DNA of 64,000 nucleotides from Cryptomeria japonica. Taxonomy: Eukaryota; Streptophyta; Pinopsida; Cupressales; Cupressaceae. The notes below the pieces were generated by a model that was given only the letters and a program-made list of their open reading frames with translations, was not told the DNA's origin and did no database searches. Position numbers and translations under genes: made by a program. Below, piece by piece: positions 46,820 through 58,255 of this stretch (positions are counted from its first letter, which is position 1; each line of letters starts with the position of its first letter). Location of the stretch: contig NC_081406.1 of NCBI RefSeq assembly GCF_030272615.1, positions 232,988,396 through 233,052,395 of the forward strand, in the 5' to 3' direction.

Positions 46820-47243
46820 TGGAGGCTATGTTAGATTTGGTAATGATGCACCATGTCCAGTGAAAGGTAAAGGATCTATAACACTTCTTGACAATGCAAG
46901 ATGCAATGATGTTTATTGGGTTGAAGGTTTGAAATACAATTTGTTGTGTGTAGCATAGCTAAACAACACAGGTTACCGAATAGAATTTTAGAAAGGAATT
47001 ATCAAAATTCATGACAAGAATGGAAAGTTAGCTACTACCGGGACACAAACAAAAGGTAACACATTTCACCTTGACTCAACTCAAAATAAGTGTTTGTATG
47101 CAAAGATAGATGATACCTGGTTATGACATAAAAGTTTTTGTCATGTAAATTTGGATAATCTAATCAAAATAAGTAAGAAGCACCGAGTAAGAGGTCTACC
47201 GAGTCTTGAAAAACCTGAGAATGCTATGTGCCAAGGATGCTAG
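46820..47243 (+). pseudogene. A2 protease remainder and integrase zinc finger
   Basis: It continues in the original protein sense as LEDYDGGYVRFGND, ITLLDNARCNDVYWVEGLKY, then TAG at 46956 and 46989 (A1 has CAA at both), a TGA in place of Trp before HKSF, and the finger end CQGC followed by TAG at 47241-47243, the same stop as in A1. Confidence 0.85.
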
Positions 47244-48403
47244 ATGGGTAAGATGACAAGATCAAGCTTTACAAGTAAGTCTTACACTTCTAAGGGAATT
47301 TTAGATCTTGTGCACACTGATCTTTGTGGTCCTATGAAAGTTCAAAGTTATTATGGTGATAAATATTTTATATTATTTGTGGATGACTATTCAAGGATGA
47401 TGTCAATAATGTTTTTAAAAGATAAATTAGAAGCTTTTCAAATATTTAAATGGTACAAGGCAAGAGTTGAAAATGAAACAGGAAGACAACTGAAATGTCT
47501 TAAATCAGATAGAGGAGGAGAGTTCACATCTGATGAATTTAATTTATTCTGCAATGATCATGGTATTAAAAGACAAGTATCTGCACCAAGAACTCCACAG
47601 CAGAATGTAATAGCTGAGAGAAGAAACAGATCTATTATGGACTGTGCTAGAACACTGATGATTGAAAAGAAGGTGCCACAAACATTTTGGAGAGAAGCAA
47701 TAAGCACAACAATTTACACCCTGAACCGAGTACAATTGAAGAAAGGTACTTTCAAGACACCATATGAAATCTGGTATGATAAGAAACCTAATGTAAGTTA
47801 TTTTAAAACCGTTGGAAGTAGATGTTATGTACACAAAGATGATAGAAATGCCAAGTTTGATCAGAAAAGTGAAGAAGGAACATTTCTAGGTTATTCTTCT
47901 AGAAGCAAAAAATTTAAATGTCTGATCAAATCATCTAACAAAATAGTAGAAAGTGCAAATGTGAAAATTGATGAAGGAAATTCCAAGGAACTAGAAGACT
48001 ATGATGAATTTGTCTAAGTTCAACCGAGAAGATGGTTGAAGAAAATGAAAAGAATATCCAGTTACCGAGTGATGAAGAAGATCATACAAAGCCTACCGAG
48101 CCTGTATTAGCCAAGTATGTTAGAAGACATCATGCACCAAGTCAGATTATAGGAGATAAGGATGATCCAGTGATGACAAGGAACAAATTGAGACAGAACA
48201 CATGTCTGATATCTGAATTTGAACCGAGAATAGTGAAAGAAGCATTTAACAGTGAAGATTGGATAAACGCTATGACAAAAGAGATTGATCAAATCAAGAA
48301 GAATGACACATGGACACTAATCCCAAGACTGAAGGACAAAAATGTAATCGGTACAAAGTGGATTTTCAGAAACAAGCTAAATGAAAAAGGAGAAGTCATT
48401 TGA
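47244..48403 (+). pseudogene. A2 integrase core and linker
   Basis: Opens with MGKMTRSSFTSKSYTSKG. The catalytic triad context is kept: LVHTDLCGPM, LKSDRGGEFTSDE and RTPQQNVIAERRNRS. Then FWREAISTTIYTLNRV and TPYEIWYDKKPNVSYFKT. A small deletion near 48015 shifts the acidic linker, which resumes at 48032 (MVEENEKNIQLPSDEED) and runs to the RT start at GTKWIFRNKLNEKGEV, where TGA (48401-48403) replaces an Arg/Cys codon. Confidence 0.9.
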
Positions 48404-49111
48404 AACAAAGCAAGACTAGTTTGCAAAGGTTATGCTCAAGAAGAAGGAATTGATTATGGTGAAACTTTTGCACTTGTTGCTAGACTTGAAGGAGTAAGAA
48501 CACTGTTGGCATATGCTTCTTTCAAAAACTTCAAAGTATATCAAATGGATGTCAAATCTGCATTTCTGAATGGAATATTAGAAGAAGAAGTTTTTATTAA
48601 ACAACTTGAAGGATTTGTTGAAGACAAGAATAAAGATCAGGTATGTAAATTGAACAAAGATTTATATGGTTTGAAACAAGCACCTAGAGCATGGTATGAA
48701 AGATTGCACTCTTATTTGATTAAGATTGGTTTTATAAGGACAAGTGAGAACAACAATATGTACATGAAGAATGATGAAAATGGAATACTGATCTCAGCCA
48801 TATTTGTTGATGATATTATATTTTATGGAAATGACTCTTTATGCAAGAACTTTGGAAATGAAATGAGCAAAGAATTTGAGATGTCATTAATCAGTGAGAT
48901 AAAGTATTTTATAGGTTTATAGATATTGCAAATGAAAAATGAGATTTTCATTACTCAATCGAAGTACATAAAGGAAATCTTGAAGAAATTTAGAATGGAG
49001 GATTCAAAACCAGTAAGTACTCCTATGACTACCAACTGTAAATTATCAAAGAATGATGAATCTACATCTATTGATGAGACACTTTATCGATCCATGATTG
49101 GAAAGCTATAA
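48404..49111 (+). pseudogene. A2 reverse transcriptase
   Basis: [19 protein letters not shown], then [38 protein letters not shown] and the catalytic FVDDIIFYGND. TAG at 48920-48922 (A1 has CAG) follows YFIGL. Then ITQSKYIKEILKKF, STPMTTNCKLSKNDES and YRSMIGKL, with TAA just after 49108. The catalytic Asp pair is intact. Confidence 0.92.
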
Positions 49112-49757
49112 TATGTTGTTCACAGCAGACCAGACATAGCACATGCAGTAGGTATAGTTGCAAGATTCTCTGTAGATCCTAAGGAAACACACATGACAAC
49201 AATCAAAAGAATTTTTAGATACTTGAAAGGCACAGAGGATTATGGCTTAGTATATCATAAAGGAAATGATTTTGATTTAAAAGTTTATACTGATGCTGAT
49301 TGGGCAAGCATAATTGATGACAGTAAAAAGCACAAGTGGAGGAGCTTTCTTTTTAGGAGAAAGACTAGTGAGTTGGCTTAGCAAGAAACAAGGATGTGTT
49401 TCATAGTCAATAGCAGAGGTTGAATACATTGTTGCATCATTGAATTGTACCAACATTGCATGGATCAAACAACTGTTGGAAGGTATAAATGAGAAAGTTA
49501 CCAAGCTAGTAACTATATTCTGTGACAATACTAGTGTCATTAATATTTCAAAGAATCCCGTTATGCACTCTAATACAAAGCACATCTCTATCAAATATCA
49601 TTATCTTAGAGAAGAAGCTCAAGAGAAGAAAGTGGTGTTGGAGTATGTTAGCACAAAGGAACAAATAGCAGATATCTTCACCAAGCCACTACCAAGGGAC
49701 ACTTTTGAATATCTTAGAAGTAAGTTAGGGGTCCTACCCCTATCTTCTACTCACTAA
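49112..49757 (+). pseudogene. A2 RNase H
   Basis: YVVHSRPDIAHAVGIVARFS, RIFRYLKGTEDYGLVY, YTDADWAS, a shift near 49330, WLSKKQGCVS, TAG at 49404-49406 (shared with A1), then the C-terminus NCTNIAWIKQLLEGINEK, ISIKYHYLREEAQEKKVV and KEQIADIFTKPLPRDTFEY. The C-terminal 105 codons are open. Confidence 0.9.
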
Positions 49758-49982
49758 CTGAGTTTGGTGAAAGCATCAATCCGATGACTCTCGAATATCT
49801 TTTAGGAGTTGATGCTGCATTACACACTTTAGAATTTTTTCTAAAGGTATACATGAACTATTACAGGAAATAATACAGGGAACAGGAATTGAAGACAAAA
49901 TGCTCTGATCGAGACTGAATTGATACACAATAGCAAGAATTCACTTCATACAGAAAGAAATTATGTTTTAGTTCTTTACTTT

Positions 49983-50141
49983 TTGGCATTGTTGTCAAAG
50001 GGGGAGAAAACTGAGAAGACTGAAGAAAACAGGAGAAGTCTAATGTATGGGGGAGAGCATTTCAGCATTTCGGAATCATAGCAATCTGAATCTTTTAAGG
50101 TCAAATCAATTGGTTTTGCCATCAATGAAAAACAGGGAGAT
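49983..50141 (+). promoter_or_regulatory. multiple polypurine tracts of A2
   Basis: AAAGGGGGAGAAAA (49997-50010) preceded by TTGGCATTGTTGTCAA (49983-49998), ATGGGGGAGAGC (50047-50058) and AAAACAGGGAGATT (50128-50141) preceded by TTGCCATCAATGAAAA (50116-50131). The last abuts the 3' LTR. The 49758-49982 stretch before them is non-coding. Confidence 0.68.
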
Positions 50142-51674
50142 TGTTGGCAATATAGCATTATAACAGACAATGAAAGATTTTTGACATTTCAATAAGGATA
50201 TTGAGAAGGTTGTTGATGATTATGGATATAACCGATTAAGGATGTTTACTGTCTTGATATTATTATTTTGTCATTGATGTCAAGAAATTGATTTTCTAAT
50301 TTAGTATGATGTTGCCATATCTTGAGAAGTATGATTTGAAGAATATAAAGATGTCGGTGAAAGACACATGAAAGAATATGATGAATAAGGTATTCAATGG
50401 GCAACTATTACCGAGTCAGAGAATGATGAGATCATGATGTTTAGATTGTTTTAACATCATACATATGTTGTAAATTGTAAGGTTAATACTATACTATGTT
50501 ACCAAGCAACGAACCTAGTCGGTAAACCCGAAGGAACCTAGTTAGTAAACCCTAAGGTTATCGCTATCGGTTAATGAAGGCGGAATGTCTACTGAGTGAA
50601 GTTTAGTATTTACCAAGTTGTAACCGAGTTGTAACCAAGCTGTAACAGAATGCATTAAAAGTTTACATGCATTATTTAATGAAGGAAGCTGATGAGCTGG
50701 AACTGATTAAATGATTTGTATGTAGTAAATATAGTTTGTTAATGAATCTATGGCAAAGGAAGATCAACATGGAGATCTACAATGTAGATTGAACCGCAAT
50801 ACCCTGGCACAAGTTCCAAGAAATATATGCAATTTCCAAGGCAGGGTAAAATGTTTTTAGATCAAAAGATGCATTGAACCTAGACAAGATTGAAGATCTG
50901 ATGGCTATGATTGATCATGGAAAATGTAATCAAGGAGATTAAGCAGTTAGCTAATTGTTTATAAATAGGGAACTGTTGATAAACAATGTATGCGGGCAAG
51001 TGTATGCATAGGGATGCTACATAGTGACTACTGAGCATAGAAGCTTGAAGACTTGTTTGAATAACAGAGTATAGAAGCCCAACAAATGGACAAGATTAGT
51101 TCTATGTCTAGATTGTATTGAGTAAATAAGAATCTGCTTTAGCATTTTAGATGTGAAGTTGCAAATAGATTTTATTACTGTTATTTTGTGAAAGTGACAA
51201 AAAATCTCTTAACCGAGTGGACTTAACAGTCTTATTTGTAAAACCTTCTAGCAAGGTGACATTCTAATGGAGTGTTTGAAATTCTTTAACAAGGTCACTT
51301 CTAATAAGGTGAAGATCCTAACAGATCTGAGGGAAATCCCTTAACCGGGTCACATCTAGCAATGTGTTTGTAATCTTTAATAGGATTTTCTTTTAACCGA
51401 GCATACTCTAGAAGAGTATATTTCTTAGTGGGTCTGAAATCCCACAGTGGTTTTTCCCTATTTGGGTTTCCACGTTAAATCTGGTGTTATGAGGTTTATG
51501 ATGTTTATATGCTTTTGAGTTTGCATGTTTAACAGTTTTGGTTATATTACTGAAATATATGTTATCGAGGTTGAATCTGATGTTTTTATAGGAGATTAAG
51601 TTTGGATGATTCACCCCCCCCTCTCATCTTGTTGGTTATTGGATTTGTACTTACATTTAGTATCAGAACTATCA
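50142..51674 (+). repeat. 3' LTR of A2
   Basis: TGTTGGCAATATAGC to GAACTATCA. Palindrome at 50268-50283, TATA box at 50960-50968, C-run near 51614-51621. Few differences from the 5' LTR. B's gag resumes directly at 51675. Confidence 0.93.
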
Positions 51675-52514
51675 TTGAGAATAATGCCTAATACAGCAGT
51701 AACTAGAGATACTTTGATTGGAAAACTTTCAACTTTTGAAATTGAGGAATTTGGTCTTGTTACTACTATAAAGACAGATTTAGCTTTCAAGGCATCAACA
51801 TCATCAAAATCATCTGCATCATCATCATTTAACAAATCTGATTGGAAAGCCTTTTATGTAAGACAACTTGAAGAAAGCAGGAGAGAAAATGAAGAACTTG
51901 AAGAACTTGAAGCACTATTTGCAAGGAAAAAGCCTAAAGGTCCTATTGGAAGTAAGTATGAAGGTAAAGCACCATTTAAATGTTTTAACTGCAATAAGAT
52001 TGGTCATATGGCATCTAGGTGTCCTGATAGACATGCAAGACTAAAAGAAGAAGCTAGAAGAACATATATGCCTAACCCTAGATATCAGAGATACAGTTTT
52101 AAGAAAAATAGAGACAAATCTTGTTATCTTGCTGATGAATTAGTCACTGATGATTCTGATGAGGATCCGACAGACAATGGATGGGTTTTTGTTGCTATAA
52201 CAGAAGATCAATCGGCACGTACTGTTCAACCGGTAGAGAAGGCCTTGGTAGCTAGAATTGAAGATAAGGATGAATGGATCATTGATTCAAGATGTTCACA
52301 TCATATGACTGGTGATAAAAGTAAATTCTTAACCTTTCAGGAATCCAATGGAGGTCTAGTAATATTTGGAGATGATAAAGCTTGTTTGATCAAAGGAAAA
52401 GGTACTATATCTCTTGATGGTAAGCACAATACTGATAATGTTTACTATGTTGAAGGTTTAAAGAATAATATTTTGAGTGTTGGTCAGTTAGTTGAAAAAG
52501 GATTTCAGTTATAA
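51675..52514 (+). pseudogene. B Gag C-terminus and protease
   Basis: Gag resumes: LRIMPNTAVTRDTLIGKL, EELEELEALFARKKPKG and CCHC knuckle CFNCNKIGHMASRC (51981-52022). The protease active site reads EWIIDSRCSHHMTGD: the catalytic Gly of DSG has become Arg, so the protease would be inactive. Then VYYVEGLKNNILSVGQLVEK and a TAA after GFQL (52512). It starts mid-protein because A2 is inserted upstream. Confidence 0.9.
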
Positions 52515-53720
52515 TTCAAGAATGGCAAATGCAAAATCATGAACAAAACTGGTTTGGAAATTACAACGGGAAATCAGACTAAAGGTAATATCTTTCATTT
52601 GAGCAATAGTGAAAAGACATGCTTGATTGCACATATTGATGAAAGTTGGTTATGGCATAAGAGACTCTATTATGTAAATTTTGATTGCATTGTGAAATTT
52701 AGTACAACTAAGGCAGTAAGAGATTTACCTAAGATTGTTAAACCCCATAATCCAGTATGTAAGGAATGCCAATTTGGAAAGCAAGTTAGAGCATCTTTTA
52801 AGAGTATTCCAGAAAAATCCAATAATGCTCTTGACTTAATTCATATTGATTTATGTGGTCCAATAAGAACTAGAAGCTTACAAGGAGATAGATATTTTAT
52901 GCTAATCATTGATGACTATTCTACAATGTGTTGGGTTACTTTTATCAAGGAGAAATCAGAAGCACTTGGGAAATTCAAGCTATTCAAGGTGATGGTAGAG
53001 AATCAAACCGGTAAGAAAATTTAATGTCTAAGATTAGATCAAGGAGGTGAATTCACATCTAAGGAATTTAATACATTCTGTGAAGTGAATGGAATCAAAA
53101 GACAGTTGTCAGCAACCTAGACACCCCAGCAGAATGGAGTTGTGGAGAGGAAAAACAGAACCATTTTGGAAGCTGCTAGAAGTATGTTATCATAAGCTAA
53201 TCTACCACATGTATACTGGAGAGAAGCAGTGAGTACAACCATTTACACATTCAACAAAGTTCACATCAAATGTGAAACCGGTAAGACCCCTCATGAATTA
53301 TGGTCTGGTAATACTCCTACTCTTAAATATTTTAGAATATTTGGAAGTAAATGTTATATTGGAAGAGATGAGTACATTGACAAATTTGATCCTAGAAATG
53401 ATGAAGGAATATTTCTTGGTTATTCATCTAAGAGCGAAGCATATAGATGTTTTAACAAGAGATTGTAGAAAATTGTTGAGAGCACAAATGTGAAGATTGA
53501 TGAACAATTTAGAGGAAATTCAAGGTACATAGACTTTGAACCAGCAATAGAGATACTGACAAATGAACCTACATTGATTACATCGGTACAAAATGAAGAT
53601 CTTGTTACACCGGCATCATCTGAAAATTCCACAGTAACTAAGGAACAACAGCAAGCAAATACACCCCAGTATGTAAGATTGAACCACTCTGAAGATCAGA
53701 TAATTGGGAACAAGTATTAA
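52515..53720 (+). pseudogene. B integrase
   Basis: Zinc finger WLWHKRLYYVNFD, with the second His replaced by Tyr, then CKECQFGKQV. Catalytic core LIHIDLCGPIRTRS, IIDDYSTMCWVTFIKEK, LRLDQGGEFTSKEF and TPQQNGVVERKNRT, then YWREAVSTTIYTFNKV and TPHELWSGNTPTLKYF. Stops at about 53022, 53117, 53191 and 53467. The acidic linker ends with TPQYVRLNHSEDQIIGNKY and TAA. The triad is present, but the finger is damaged. Confidence 0.88.
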
Positions 53721-55329
53721 GGAGTCATGACTAGAGGAAGACTATAAACTGAAGAGGTATGTCTTATTTCTCAAATTGAACCAGCATTAGTTAATGAGGC
53801 ATGTGGAGATAAACACTGGATTAAAGCTATGGAAGAAGAATTAGAACAAATTGAAAAGAATAACACATGGACATTAGTTCCCTAGCCTAAAGACAAAAAT
53901 GTGATTGGAACAAAATGGGTATTCAGAATAAACTTAATGAAGATGGTAAAGTAATTAGAAACAAAGCAAGACTAGTGTGTAAGGGATATTCACAGAAAGA
54001 AGGAATTGATTATAATGAAACCTTTGCACCGGTAGCTAGAATTGAGGCAGTCAGATATTTTTTGTCTTTTGCAACACACAAGAACTACAAAGTATATCAG
54101 ATGGATAGTGAATGTGCATTTCTGAATGGAGATCTTGAAGAAGAAGTTTATATTAAACAACTTGATGGATTTTCTTTGACAGATGACAAAGATATGGTTT
54201 GGAGGTTAAGGAAAGCTTTGTATGGGTTGAAGCAAGCTCCAAGAGCTTGGTATGCTAGATTCGATAAGTATCTTTTGAAGATTGGTTTTTCTAAAGGTAA
54301 TGTTGATGGTAACTTATACTACAAAGTGACTAATGATGACATCTTGGTTATAGAAGTTTTTGTTGATGATATAATCTTTGGAGGAGAAGATGGATTATGT
54401 AGAGACTTTTCTAATGAAATGCAGCAAGAATTTGAAATGTGTATGATTGGAGAGATAAAATTCTTTTTAGGATTACAAATTTCACAGACTGATAAAGGTA
54501 TATTCTTGAGTCAATCTAAGTACTTGAAGGAGTTACTAAAGAGATTTGGTATGGAGAACTCTAAACCGATAAGCACACCCATGACTACAACTGATAAATT
54601 ATCACTAAGGGATGAATCAACACCTATTAATCTGACTATGTACAAGTCTATGATAGGAGGTTTACTGTATTTGACACAAACAAGACCTGATATTATGAAT
54701 GCAATATGTATTGTTTCAAGATTTCAGAGTAATCCTAAAGAAAATCATGAATCAACAGTAAAAAAGATTTTCTGGTACTTAGATTTTCCGGTACTTACAA
54801 GGCACTACAAATCTTGGCTTATGGTATCTTAGAGATGAAAACTTTGAAATATGTGCATACACAGATGCAAATTGGGCAGGAGATGTAGATGACAGAAAAA
54901 GAACCACCAATGGAGCATTTTTTCTTGGTAGCAGAATAATTTCTTGGTTGAGTAAGAAACAAAGTTGTACATCTTTATCAACTACAGAATCAGAATATGT
55001 TGTAGCAGCAACTAATTGTGTTACAGGTATTACGACTTAAGCAAATGTTGAAAGAAATAAAGATAAAATGCAAAGAACCTATAACTATCTATTGTGATAA
55101 TACAACAGCAATTGATATATCTAAGAATCCGGTATTATATTCTAAAACTAAACATGTTTCTATCAAATTAAATTTTCTGAAAGACAATGTTGAAGCAAAA
55201 GAAGTGAAATTGGTTTATGTGAATACTAAAGAGAAGATTGCAGATATTTTCACTAAGCCTTTGCCTAAGGAGACTTTTGAATATCTCAGAGATCAACTTG
55301 GGGTTATACCCCCACTGATAGAGACTTAG
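53721..55329 (+). pseudogene. B reverse transcriptase and RNase H
   Basis: [20 protein letters not shown], a one-base shift at about 53925, [49 protein letters not shown] and catalytic [11 protein letters not shown]. Then [19 protein letters not shown] and [18 protein letters not shown]. Near 54775-54800 a local duplication of GGTACTTA shifts the frame before RNase H (YTDANWAGDVDDRKRTT, TESEYVVAATNC). Another shift near 55020 precedes the intact C-terminus (KEKIADIFTKPLPKETFEY). Confidence 0.92.
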
Positions 55330-55404
55330 ACAGTTGATATTTGTCATCAATCGACAAAATTAATAGAAAAATCTTTTATTCTGGCTTTGATGAGGAGAAC
55401 TACA

Positions 55405-55726
55405 TCTCAGGGGGTGTAGTTGATATTTTGTAATGAGTTGGTATTTTGTATTTGAACTTGGTTTTTGTATTGCTTTGGTATTTGATTTCAAAGGGGGAGA
55501 GATTGATATGGAAAAACACATGGAAAACACATATTATTCCTAGGGGGAGAGACTTTATCCCTTGGGGAGAAATTATTACTTTTGGGAGAGATATTATGAA
55601 TTTTGATTTCTGGTTATGATCTCTTTGGGAGATTGTTGCTTTTTTTTTAAAAAAAATTGGCATTTTTGTTTTGGCACTTTGATGGTTTTTCCATCTTGTC
55701 TTTCCATCAATGCCAAAGGGGGAGAT
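55405..55726 (+). promoter_or_regulatory. array of about seven purine tracts before the 3' LTR of B
   Basis: Tracts at about 55408 (CAGGGGGTGTAG), 55491 (AAAGGGGGAGAGATTG), 55542 (TAGGGGGAGAGAC), 55562 (TTGGGGAGAAATT), 55580 (TTTGGGAGAGAT), 55624 (TTTGGGAGATTG) and 55715 (AAAGGGGGAGATTT, abutting the LTR). The last is preceded by TTTCCATCAATGCCAA (55701-55716). This matches the multi-PPT organisation of Sireviruses. Confidence 0.72.
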
Positions 55727-56681
55727 TTTTGGTATTTTGGATATGTTGATATGGTTTTGTTATTGATGTCAACACTTATCAATACTGGCCAAATTGGTTA
55801 TCTTCACCGGCATGCAAGTGACTTATGCATAGTCACCAGTATTTGGTTCACTGGTAGGTTATATTGTTCACCAACACTTGGAATCACTTGGAGACTACTT
55901 GGTTATGTTGAAAATATCATTTGGACACTTTGTTTTGGTGATTTGTTCATTGGCTTATTCGAGTTTGCATATTTGTTGTTACCAGCAAATAGGTCCAGGA
56001 TATGCACTAGCAAGTATATCTATTCCAGATCAGCACGACACGTTATGGAGATGATTTGTTATTATTGTAAATGCATTGAGCCAACATCATGCATTGGATA
56101 TTGATATATTTGTAATTAATTTTATTGTAATATCTTTTAGTGAGCCGACCTACTCAATTGGTCTTAGGTTATAGTATAAATGTAAGATCTCATTTGTGAG
56201 ATTAATATTTGCGAGAAAAGAGATTGTAATTCAGTATATGCGAAAAGAAGAAGAGCTATATATGTAGACATCATTTGAAGGTTGAAGGAAGGATTTTGTA
56301 GAGGCAATCAGAGCTAAATCGGTATTGAATCTAGCATATGGAGATGCTATTTTAAGCAGTACATTATCATTGGATTTAGTCATCCAATTGTAGTCAGTGT
56401 GACTCTCATTTTGTGATTGAGCAGTGAGCTCCAGGCGCTTGGCCTTTCTGCATGTGCAGATCCCCTATTGTACACACATACTATCTGCAGTAGTATCATC
56501 TGATTGTGGGTAAGGTTTCCCACTGTGGATTTTCCTCTTACAGGGTTTCTACGTACAAATATTGGTGTTATGTGTTGTGGGTGTTATTGTATTTCTGTTT
56601 CATGCATTAATCTTTACCGATACTGCAATTAATTGATAAAACTGATTCACCCCCCCTCCAAGTTGTTTCTGGGACCTAACA
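55727..56681 (+). repeat. 3' LTR of B
   Basis: It begins TTTTGGTATTTT (TG mutated to TT) and ends GGGACCTAACA. It pairs with 42429-43469 and is shorter through deletions near its end. Palindrome variant at 55757-55772; C-run near 56650. Confidence 0.92.
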
Positions 56682-56686
56682 GGGCA

Positions 56687-58255
56687 TACATGGTTGAACT
56701 ATCAGTTCAGAGAAGAATGGTGGGGCTCAAACTGCAATAGAACAATGTAAAGTTGAGGGCTTTGATAGGTGTCATCTTTCTTACTTGGTTTTTTGTTTGC
56801 AAAGCTAAGTACATCTTGTTTAGTTTTATCTACTCGTTGTTTGGTGAAAAAGATTTTTGGTTTTTTTTTAGTTAAGCTTTTCTTATGTTCCTAAACTCTA
56901 GTCAAGTTTTTTAGAAAAAGAGAAAGATGTAATGGTTTTGTCATAACCCTAGTTCAGATTTGTCCTTGTTAAGACTGCTAAATGTTGTTTAAAATATTGG
57001 TTAGAGTTAACAGAGCTCTATTTAGATTATAATTCTTTTCTTATACTAGTTAATGAGAATGGTTTTGTGGCCGATTTCTTTGCACAACAATAATGGTGAC
57101 AGTTTTGTGGTTGATGTAAGTAATATGCATTAGTATTCATGTGTATAACTGTCTCACAAACCTTTTCAGCCTTCATTGTGCATTAACATTTTTTGTTAAA
57201 TTTGAAATCCCTGCTATACCATGGTTTAGGGTGAGTTTGCTCTCGGCATTTTGTTTAGCAGTGACCATTGTTAAAGACAGTGAAATTGATTAAGGCATTT
57301 GGTTCATTCAGTTTGGCAGGAACAGTTACATTTTTTGTTGTAACAGTTATGAGGCTCTTTCTATTCAAGAATAAAGAACACTATCTATACATCATGTCGA
57401 AGACATTCATTTTTTACAGTGTGGAAGAACAGATTTATTATTACTATTACTGTTTATATTCTGTTAAGAGAGATATTCACTATGAAAAGGTAGTGTGGTT
57501 GCACCGAAAGAAAATTTCTTATTATTGCTTTGACAAAAGAAGACTCTTGGTTCTCTTAAAGACATCATTTAGTGTTGTGTGATTAACAAGGAAGACATAT
57601 CTTCATTGTTGTTTTGAGAAAATATTTTTTATTTTTCATAGAGATATCATTGTGATGAATTACTGAGATTGAATCAAGTTTTGTGAAAGTATTTTTGCAT
57701 ATTAATTTGGTCTCTTGTATAGTTCTATACAATACAATATTGTGCATTTTCCTCTATATTCACATTGGTGTTGTGTATGAGAACAACTTATTCTCTGCAT
57801 GATACTTTTGTGTTTGTGAACACTATGAAAAGTTGTACAATTGCTTCTAATCTCATATGAAGATGATAAGAAGTGAAATAGAACAGAAACTCTATATGTA
57901 AATTTAGTAAATTTTTTTGTGACAAGTGTTGATAAGCCAGTGAGGCATTGAAAAAAACTATCAGTAGGATAGCATTGTCAGTGAGACATTTTAATCATCT
58001 AGTGAGGCATATGTATTTGCTAGTTAGGTTCATTTTCATTAAGTCAGTGATGCATTTTTTTTGTGGTTTTTATTCCCCATGAGGATTTTCCACTTAGGAC
58101 AATTTTTGTGTTATGAGTTGTTATTTTGATGTGATTGATCCTCATTTCCATTTGATTCTCTTTGTGGTCAATGAAGTCACAGTTCATCTTAGTATTATGG
58201 TTAAATGAATATCCTTTCTCTTGAGTCTTATGTTTTTTTAAAGATTGCTTCTATA
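56687..58255. other. unclassified DNA with a possible LTR remnant
   Basis: No gene recognised. Just right of B, a short frame (56683 onward) joins in phase with the frame left of B once one GGGCA is removed; see findings. Around 58055-58120 the sequence GTGGTTTTTATTCCCC, then ATTTTCCACTTAGG and GTGTTATGAG, resembles the conserved R/U5 segment of the LTRs in this window, so 57900-58200 may be a worn copia LTR piece. Confidence 0.35.

Larger units (their letters stand above)
44042..51674 (+). mobile_element. copia element A2
   Basis: A plus-strand sister of A1: 5' LTR 44042-45583, primer site, gag, PR, IN, RT, RH, polypurine tracts, 3' LTR 50142-51674. It sits in B's gag. The first two LTR bases (TG) are absent at the left, no 5-bp duplication is visible (GTAAC against TTGAG), and about seven bases of B's gag are lost, so the left junction is atypical. 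Several stops, mostly TAG, and a protease deletion make it inactive. Confidence 0.93.
42429..56681 (+). mobile_element. copia element B with nested A2
   Basis: LTRs 42429-43469 and 55727-56681; perfect target duplication GGGCA (42424-42428 and 56682-56686). B's own sequence is 42429-44041 plus 51675-56681, about 6.6 kb, with an iMet primer site, gag, PR, IN, RT, RH and a run of polypurine tracts. A2 interrupts gag. It has many stops and a damaged protease and integrase finger, so it is inactive. Confidence 0.95.

Noticed and set aside
57268-57582. 104-codon ORF in the 57-kb region
   Set aside because: Rich in Tyr, Phe and Lys as expected for AT-rich noncoding DNA; no motif and no neighbours to support it.
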